Source of the DNA: Parvibaculaceae bacterium
Lineage (GTDB): Bacteria > Pseudomonadota > Alphaproteobacteria > Parvibaculales > Parvibaculaceae
Assembly (NCBI GenBank): GCA_029209985.1
Contig: JARGNZ010000015.1
Location: 1-64,000, forward strand
Reading direction: 5' to 3'
Length of the DNA: 64,000 nucleotides
Shown: positions 58,918 to 64,000 of the stretch, piece by piece
Layout: every line of letters begins with the position of its first letter
How positions within the stretch are numbered: the stretch's first letter is position 1
Notes under the pieces: generated by a model
What the model was told of the DNA's origin: nothing
Databases searched by the model: none
Seen by the model: only the letters and a program-made list of their open reading frames with translations
Translations under genes and position numbers: made by a program

Positions 58918-59183
58918 CAGAAGAACCCCACAATGGTTGTTGCCGTTGTGCCGGTTGCCAATATTTTCTTGATGCGCCCTCCATAATCGACACCTGCAAT
59001 CCGGCCTGGCAACACAACGCTTTCAGTATCGTCAACAAACACAACTGCCAGATCGCCTGACCCGCCCACCGTATAACCGCGCAACGAAGAGCTCAGCTCT
59101 GCCGCATCGTTCGGGGTAATTGTCACAGCGCGTACCGCCGGACTGCTAAGCCCAACAGCATGGTTTTCAAATTTATCCGCCAT
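58917..59183 (-). CDS. GTA head-spike base protein (Rcc01079 family)
   Basis: An 88-residue protein. I take the ATG at 59183 (MADKFENHAVGLSSP), with AGGA before it; a longer frame adds 15 unrelated residues. The blocks AVTITPNDAAELSSSLRGY, VGGSGDLAVVFVDDTESVVL and the end RIKKILATGTTATTIVGFF match what I know of the Rcc01079-type spike base, which attaches spike fibres to gene-transfer-agent heads. The TGATG overlap with the fibre gene suggests translational coupling. In Rhodobacter these two genes are also outside the main GTA cluster. Confidence 0.78.
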   Translation of the reverse strand: MADKFENHAVGLSSPAVRAVTITPNDAAELSSSLRGYTVGGSGDLAVVFVDDTESVVLPGRIAGVDYGGRIKKILATGTTATTIVGFF

Positions 59184-59416
59184 CCAGAAATCCTCTCCAT
59201 CGTAGGCGCTCTCCATCAAGCGCTTCATTTTTCAAGAACCGCAATCGTCACACAGTTTTTAGAAGCGGGAATAACTCCCAACAGAAGGGTGAATATTGGA
59301 ATGAGTGACGAAGAGGTCGAGACCAATTTCGTTCCAAAGACGATGTTCCCAAGCAGCTAAATCATCCTTGCCGGGGTCACCTGCCGGGCCTAAAATAAAG
59401 TCCCTAAATTGGAGCC

Positions 59417-60064
59417 ATGTCCTTGCCAAAAAAGTTAGAACCAAGCAAACGCACCCTTGAGGATGTAGATGTCATCTCCCGCGAGGTTGTTTTCAAAGAA
59501 TGGAGCACAGTTGAAAAGGCAACTTTTCGCCATAAACGCTTCGATGGCACATGGTCAGCCCCCGTGACACGCGAACTGCATTATGTTGGTGAAGTCGTCA
59601 ATGTCTTAGCATGGGACCCAAGCACAGATTATGTGGTCCTTGTCGAGCAATACCGTCCCCCCGGCATTGTCCACAACGAAGCATCTTGGTTGTTTGAATG
59701 CATTGCAGGCCTAATCGACACCGACAATGAAACACCCGCAGATGTGGCTCGCCGCGAAGCAGAAGAAGAAGCCGGGTGCACCCTTCACGACCTGCAATTA
59801 ATCTCCCACCTATACACATCACCGGGAGCATGGACCGAAAAATCTTATCTATTTTTGGCCCAAGCAGACCTCTCAAACGTGGGGGGATTGCACGGATTAG
59901 AACATGAGCAAGAAGACATTCGCGCCGTTACCGTTCCCCATGAAGAGGCCATGAGGGCCGCAAATGATGGCCGTATCCGCGACGCAAAAACCATTCTCAT
60001 GTTGCAATGGTTGGCCTTAAACAAAGAAAAACTTCTAAAAACCGACGGATTCAAAATTTTGTAG
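59417..60064 (+). CDS. NUDIX hydrolase, ADP-ribose pyrophosphatase type
   Basis: A 215-residue NUDIX enzyme. The Nudix box runs from about 97 to 119 (GLIDTDNETPADVARREAEE then EAGC), with all the metal-binding Glu residues. VVLVEQYRPPGIVHNE upstream and YTSPGAWTEKSYLFLA downstream are typical of ADP-ribose/ADP-sugar pyrophosphatases (NudF group). GGAG lies directly before the start. cysK follows 90 bases later on the same strand. Confidence 0.9.
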   Translation: MSLPKKLEPSKRTLEDVDVISREVVFKEWSTVEKATFRHKRFDGTWSAPVTRELHYVGEVVNVLAWDPSTDYVVLVEQYRPPGIVHNEASWLFECIAGLIDTDNETPADVARREAEEEAGCTLHDLQLISHLYTSPGAWTEKSYLFLAQADLSNVGGLHGLEHEQEDIRAVTVPHEEAMRAANDGRIRDAKTILMLQWLALNKEKLLKTDGFKIL

Positions 60065-60154
60065 CCCCGCCACAGCACACTGAGTTGCAAATCACCCGCT
60101 GGAACCGCTAATGTCGCAAAACACAAAATTAAATTTGAGTAGGTAGAGCGGAAC

Positions 60155-61159
60155 ATGGACATTAAACACGGACTGATTGACTCGATCGGGAACACCCCCC
60201 TCATCCGCTTGAAAAAGGCTTCAGAAGAGACCGGTTGCGACATTTACGGCAAGGCCGAGTTCATGAATCCCGGACAGTCTGTGAAAGATCGTGCAGCCCT
60301 CTTCATCATCCAAGATGCCCTTGCGAAAGGCACTCTGCAACCGGGCGGCGTTATTGTGGAAGGCACCGCAGGGAACACCGGAATCGGCCTCGCACTTGTC
60401 GGCAATGCTCTTGGTTTTCGCACTGTCATCGTTATTCCAGAGACCCAGTCTCAGGAAAAGAAAGACATGCTGCGCTTGTGTGGCGCTGAATTAATCGAAG
60501 TGCCAGCCCTACCCTACAAAGATCCCAATAATTACGTAAAATATTCTGGCCGTTTGGCACAAGAGCTGTCCGCCTCAGAACCCAATGGTGCGATCTGGGC
60601 CAATCAATTTGATAATGTTGCCAACCGTCAGGCGCACATTGAAACCACAGGGCCAGAAATCTGGGACCAAACGGATGGCAAAGTCGACGGCTTTGTCTCC
60701 GCTGTCGGCACAGGCGGCACGCTGGCGGGCACCGCCATGGCGCTTAAAGACCGGAACAAAGACATCCAAATTGCCCTCGCCGATCCGATGGGTGCCGCCC
60801 TTTATAATTATTACAAAAACGGAGAGCTAAAAGCTGAGGGCACCTCCATTACCGAAGGTATAGGCCAAGGCCGCATTACTAAAAACCTGGTAGACGCCCC
60901 CATCGATCACCCATTCCAAATCAGCGATAACGAAGCACTGCCCATCGTCTTTGACCTCCTCCAGCACGAAGGCTTGTGCCTTGGGGGCTCAAGCGGCATC
61001 AACATTGCTGGTGCAATCCGACTCGCCAAAGAAATGGGGCCCGGCCATAAAATTGTTACTGTGCTATGCGACTACGGCACGCGCTACCAAAGCAAAATGT
61101 TCAACCCAGCCTTCCTCAAAGAGCAAGGGCTTCCGGTGCCAACATGGTTGGATAAATAA
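60155..61159 (+). CDS. cysK: cysteine synthase A (O-acetylserine sulfhydrylase)
   Basis: A PLP enzyme that makes cysteine from O-acetylserine and sulfide. The PLP lysine is in NPGQSVKDRAALFI (about residues 38-51), the phosphate loop in GTAGNTGIGLAL (about 70-81) and the substrate loop near GTGGTLAGTAMAL (about 187-199). The 334 residues are a little longer than E. coli CysK (323). The stop overlaps the sulfurtransferase start (TAATG), so the two sulfur genes are coupled. Confidence 0.94.
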   Translation: MDIKHGLIDSIGNTPLIRLKKASEETGCDIYGKAEFMNPGQSVKDRAALFIIQDALAKGTLQPGGVIVEGTAGNTGIGLALVGNALGFRTVIVIPETQSQEKKDMLRLCGAELIEVPALPYKDPNNYVKYSGRLAQELSASEPNGAIWANQFDNVANRQAHIETTGPEIWDQTDGKVDGFVSAVGTGGTLAGTAMALKDRNKDIQIALADPMGAALYNYYKNGELKAEGTSITEGIGQGRITKNLVDAPIDHPFQISDNEALPIVFDLLQHEGLCLGGSSGINIAGAIRLAKEMGPGHKIVTVLCDYGTRYQSKMFNPAFLKEQGLPVPTWLDK

Positions 61160-62019
61160 TGGCACCCCAGTTGGCATCCCCCCAATTGGTCTCCACACAG
61201 TGGGTTGCGCAAGCCTGTGCGAGCAACACCCCGCCTAAGATTTTAGATGCCTCATGGTATCTACCGGCAATGAGTCGTAACGCCCTTGAGGAATTTCACA
61301 CCCAACGCCTACCCGGCGCCTGTTTTTTTGACATCGACCGGGTGAGTGATACCAGCAGCCCCTATCCCCACATGCTGCCGTCCTCTACTGAATTTTGCGC
61401 AGAAATGTCGACTCTTGGCATTGGGCCAAAGGATCATGTCGTAATTTACGATGGCGCGGGTATTTTCAGTGCGCCGCGCGTATGGTGGACCTTTAAAGCC
61501 ATGGGACATAACGCCGTCTCCGTCATGGATGGCGGTTTGCCAAAATGGATGCGCGAAGACCATCCCCTTGAAGTGGGTGCGCCAACACTCCCCACTCATA
61601 CGCCCTACACAACAACCCAAAACACCGCACGGGTCTGCTCCCAAAAAGACATCTATGAGAACCTTAAAAACGAAACCCATCTGGTCATCGATGCCCGACC
61701 TGCACCGCGTTTTGCCGGCGACGTTGCTGAGCCAAGACCCGGCCTCGCAAAGGGGCACATTCCCAACAGCCTCAATCTCCCGTTTGCAGAGTGCCTAACT
61801 CCAGAAGGCACCTATCATCCCCCAGCAGCACTAGAGGCCCTCTTTGCAAACCTGAACGTGCCAGCTGAGGCGCCACTTATCACCAGCTGTGGATCAGGCG
61901 TTACCGCCGCCATTATCTTCCTCGCCTTGTCTCTAACTGGACGAGAAGACCTCAGTCTCTATGATGGGTCATGGGCTGAATGGGGCAGCATCCAAGGCTT
62001 GCCCATTGAATCTTCTTAG
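61159..62019 (+). CDS. sseA: 3-mercaptopyruvate/thiosulfate sulfurtransferase
   Basis: A two-domain rhodanese of 286 residues. The catalytic Cys is in ITSCGSGVTAAI (about 239-250); the Gly-Ser-Gly-Val-Thr loop is typical of 3-mercaptopyruvate enzymes rather than thiosulfate types. The N-terminal domain has LDASWYLP and the CFFDIDRVSDTSSPYPHMLP block; the second has VIDARPAPRFAGDVAEPRPG. It is coupled to cysK by a TAATG overlap, which points to cysteine/sulfur handling. Confidence 0.92.
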   Translation: MAPQLASPQLVSTQWVAQACASNTPPKILDASWYLPAMSRNALEEFHTQRLPGACFFDIDRVSDTSSPYPHMLPSSTEFCAEMSTLGIGPKDHVVIYDGAGIFSAPRVWWTFKAMGHNAVSVMDGGLPKWMREDHPLEVGAPTLPTHTPYTTTQNTARVCSQKDIYENLKNETHLVIDARPAPRFAGDVAEPRPGLAKGHIPNSLNLPFAECLTPEGTYHPPAALEALFANLNVPAEAPLITSCGSGVTAAIIFLALSLTGREDLSLYDGSWAEWGSIQGLPIESS

Positions 62020-62070
62020 AAGACCACAAGCAGCATTCTTTAGACGTATCAAAGTAGAAAGTGCACGCCG

Positions 62071-62589
62071 ATGGGTAAAAAACACACCACAACAGTAACC
62101 CATTTAGAAATGAGTACCGCCCCATCGCTGCATTGCCCGCCCCCCTCTGGGCGCATTGCCCTGATGCGTGCCAAAGATCCAACAATACATTTTTACCGCT
62201 ATATACATGACACCATTGGGCGCGATTATATGTGGGTCAATCGCCGCAATTTATCCGACGAAGCTTTGGGTGACATCATTAGAGATGACGCTGTGGAGAT
62301 TTATATTTTTTATAAAGACGGCGTCCCAGCCGGTTTTTTTGAATTGGATTTTCGCAAACCACAAAAGGCAGAATTTGCCTTTCTCGGAGTGATGCCCGAA
62401 TTTATCGGCCAAAACATTGGACGCTATCTATTGGTCGAAGGCATCAACCGCGCGTGGCAGCAAGACATCAAACAGCTGATCATTCAGACCTGTACTTTTG
62501 ATCACCCTCGCGCACTGGGCCTCTATCAACGCCACGGCTTTACGCCCTTCGCCCAGCAACAAACAACCCTAGAAGAGCCAGATGCCTAG
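62071..62589 (+). CDS. GNAT-family N-acetyltransferase
   Basis: A 172-residue GNAT protein. The core strands and the acetyl-CoA loop are at about 108-125 (AFLGVMPEFIGQNIGRYLLV), followed by IIQTCTFDHPRALGLYQRHG FTPF as the usual strand-helix end. The N-terminal MWVNRRNLSDEALG block resembles acyltransferases acting on small molecules. The start is uncertain (an in-frame ATG 39 bases later is possible). It converges on the amino-acid transporter genes. Confidence 0.82.
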   Translation: MGKKHTTTVTHLEMSTAPSLHCPPPSGRIALMRAKDPTIHFYRYIHDTIGRDYMWVNRRNLSDEALGDIIRDDAVEIYIFYKDGVPAGFFELDFRKPQKAEFAFLGVMPEFIGQNIGRYLLVEGINRAWQQDIKQLIIQTCTFDHPRALGLYQRHGFTPFAQQQTTLEEPDA

Positions 62590-62605
62590 CCCTTACATTG
62601 TCTGA

Positions 62606-63355
62606 TCAATCATTGAAAATTTGAGCGAGGAACGCTTGGGTCCGCTCACTTTGCGGCGCGTCAAAAAACGCACCCGGCGCATTGGCCTCAATGATTTCGC
62701 CTTCATCCATAAAGACAACACGGTCGGCCACACGGCGGGCAAACCCCATCTCGTGGGTCACAACAATCATCGTCATGCCCGTGTCTGCCAAGTCTGTCAT
62801 TACGTCCAGCACCTCTGCCACCATTTCTGGATCAAGCGCTGATGTCGGCTCGTCAAACAACATCACCTTAGGCTCCATACACAACGCCCGCGCGATAGCG
62901 ACCCGTTGCTGCTGACCACCTGAAAGTTGACCGGGGAATTTGTCTGCCTGTTCTGGAATTTTGACCCGTTCCAGATACTTCATCGCCATCGCCCGCGCAT
63001 CCACCTCTTCCATTTCCTTCACCCAAACAGGTGCCAACATGCAGTTTTCCAAAACGGTCATATGAGGAAAAAGATTAAATTGCTGGAACACCATGCCCAC
63101 TTCACGCCGAACAGCTTCAATGTCCTTGATGTTCTCATCCAGCTCAATGCCATTGACTGTGATATCACCCTTTTGGTGATGCTCAAGCTGGTTGATACAG
63201 CGGATCAGGGTAGACTTACCAGACCCAGACGGACCCACAATAACGATCCGTTCTCCCTCGCGCACTTCAAGCGTCACATTGCGCAACGCATGGAAGTCCC
63301 CGAACCATTTATGCAAGCCATTAATATCAATCACGAGTTTTTGTGAAGGTGCCAT
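62606..63355 (-). CDS. aapP: polar amino-acid ABC transporter ATP-binding protein (AapP/GlnQ)
   Basis: The 249-residue ATPase of a polar or general L-amino-acid importer. Walker A is GPSGSGKST (about 40-48), the Q-loop [11 protein letters not shown] near 89-99, the signature [15 protein letters not shown] near 144-158, and Walker [15 protein letters not shown] near 164-177, then the H-loop [10 protein letters not shown]. It lies 15 bases after the permease gene. The AapP name rests on the AapM-like partner; a GlnQ-type role cannot be excluded. Confidence 0.9.
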   Translation of the reverse strand: MAPSQKLVIDINGLHKWFGDFHALRNVTLEVREGERIVIVGPSGSGKSTLIRCINQLEHHQKGDITVNGIELDENIKDIEAVRREVGMVFQQFNLFPHMTVLENCMLAPVWVKEMEEVDARAMAMKYLERVKIPEQADKFPGQLSGGQQQRVAIARALCMEPKVMLFDEPTSALDPEMVAEVLDVMTDLADTGMTMIVVTHEMGFARRVADRVVFMDEGEIIEANAPGAFFDAPQSERTQAFLAQIFND

Positions 63356-63370
63356 GGATTTCTTCCGCCA

Positions 63371-64000
63371 TTATCGTTGATTGAAGCTCACCCGCTTCTC
63401 AACAGAAACGGAATAACGCGACATACTAAAACAGAAGACCCAGAAAATGAGCGCCACAAACACATAACCGCTCATCGCGGTTTGCGGGCTGGCCCAGTTC
63501 GGGTCCGTGAAATTTGATTGCACAACGCCAAGAAGGTCAAACAAGCCAACAATCATGACAAGGGTTGTGTCTTTGAATAGGCCAATGAACGTATTCACAA
63601 TGCCCGGAATAACGATCCGAAGCGCTTGCGGCATCACAACCTGAAAAATTGTTTGCCAATAGCTCAAGCCGAGCGCCCGCGCAGCTTCATATTGCCCCTG
63701 TGGAACTGCCTGCAAGCCCCCTCGAATGACCTCAGCCATATAAGCCGATGAAAACAGTGCCACACCGATCAACGCACGAAGCAACTTATCGACCGTCACC
63801 CCATCTGGTAAAAAGAGCGGCAACATCACACTGGCCATAAACAACACGGTGATTAGCGGGATACCACGCCAAAACTCAATAAACAGCACAGAGAAAATGC
63901 GCAAGACAGGCAAGTCTGAACGACGCCCAAGAGCCAACAAAACCCCTAAAGGAAGCGACGCGACAATACCCGTAATTGCCACAACCAATGTGACAAGCAA
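63371..64000 (-). CDS. aapM: amino-acid ABC transporter permease (AapM-like), 5' end outside window
   Basis: The C-terminal 209 residues of an inner-membrane permease; the frame stays open to the window end. The coupling motif is [20 protein letters not shown] (about 103-122), and membrane segments lie near 1-20, 33-55, 78-98, 130-150 and 183-200. The pattern [22 protein letters not shown] is that of the AapM/BztC rather than the HisM branch. The substrate-binding protein and second permease should lie just beyond the window. Confidence 0.85.
   Translation of the reverse strand: MLVTLVVAITGIVASLPLGVLLALGRRSDLPVLRIFSVLFIEFWRGIPLITVLFMASVMLPLFLPDGVTVDKLLRALIGVALFSSAYMAEVIRGGLQAVPQGQYEAARALGLSYWQTIFQVVMPQALRIVIPGIVNTFIGLFKDTTLVMIVGLFDLLGVVQSNFTDPNWASPQTAMSGYVFVALIFWVFCFSMSRYSVSVEKRVSFNQR

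Overview
The window is a stretch of alphaproteobacterial chromosome of moderate GC. Nearly every core gene has an alphaproteobacterial type: SecDF/YajC, TatABC, ScpA/ScpB, the pole organiser PopZ (DUF2497), ErpA, TrmFO, DUF815, Mth938 and Sel1 proteins. A typical alphaproteobacterial LexA operator (GTTC-N7-GTTC) is also present. Gene order resembles Hyphomicrobiales/Parvibaculales-like lineages. That placement rests on recalled synteny, not on a search.

Layout. Positions 1-440 hold no intact gene, only a possible transposase fragment at the left edge, next to tRNA-Lys. From 0.66 to 8.4 kb a minus-strand block carries queuosine genes (tgt, queA), two cyclophilins, coaD, gyrA and ssb. From 8.6 to 17.4 kb the plus strand carries a LexA box, a GNAT gene, uvrA, a Tat-exported PhoD-like phosphatase, an amidase and trmFO. 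From 17.4 to 36.7 kb lies a long, mostly minus-strand housekeeping block. In transcription order it runs dgt, argS, SPOR protein, nagZ, scpA, scpB, tatABC, serS, surE, pcm and a LysM/M23 lipoprotein; then, beyond a plus-strand DUF815 ATPase, yajC, secD, secF, an Mth938 (NDUFAF3-like) gene, a PuuD-like membrane protein and an NDUFAF6-like gene. It joins chromosome segregation, envelope growth, protein export and probable complex I assembly. From 36.8 to 46.2 kb are erpA, xth, small accessory genes, valS, popZ, tolC and a second PCMT-type gene. tRNA-Cys follows at 46.5 kb.

From 46.7 to 56.2 kb is an exopolysaccharide locus: O-antigen-ligase/polymerase-like protein, GT4 glycosyltransferase, outer-membrane export lipoprotein, Wzc-like co-polymerase/kinase, flippase, FemAB/BioF2-type acyltransferase and polysaccharide deacetylase. 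A near-perfect palindrome sits between the divergent export genes. After tRNA-Asn and its terminator comes a two-gene module that I read as gene-transfer-agent head-spike base and fibre (ghsA/ghsB-like), with no other phage gene nearby. The right end holds a NUDIX hydrolase, cysK, a mercaptopyruvate sulfurtransferase, a GNAT gene and the end of a general amino-acid ABC transporter (aapM partial, aapP).

The most interesting points are the isolated GTA spike module, the SOS box placed before an acetyltransferase inserted between ssb and uvrA, the start-codon hairpin of trmFO, the secDF neighbourhood containing homologues of two mitochondrial complex I assembly factors, and the degenerate zinc site in Tgt.
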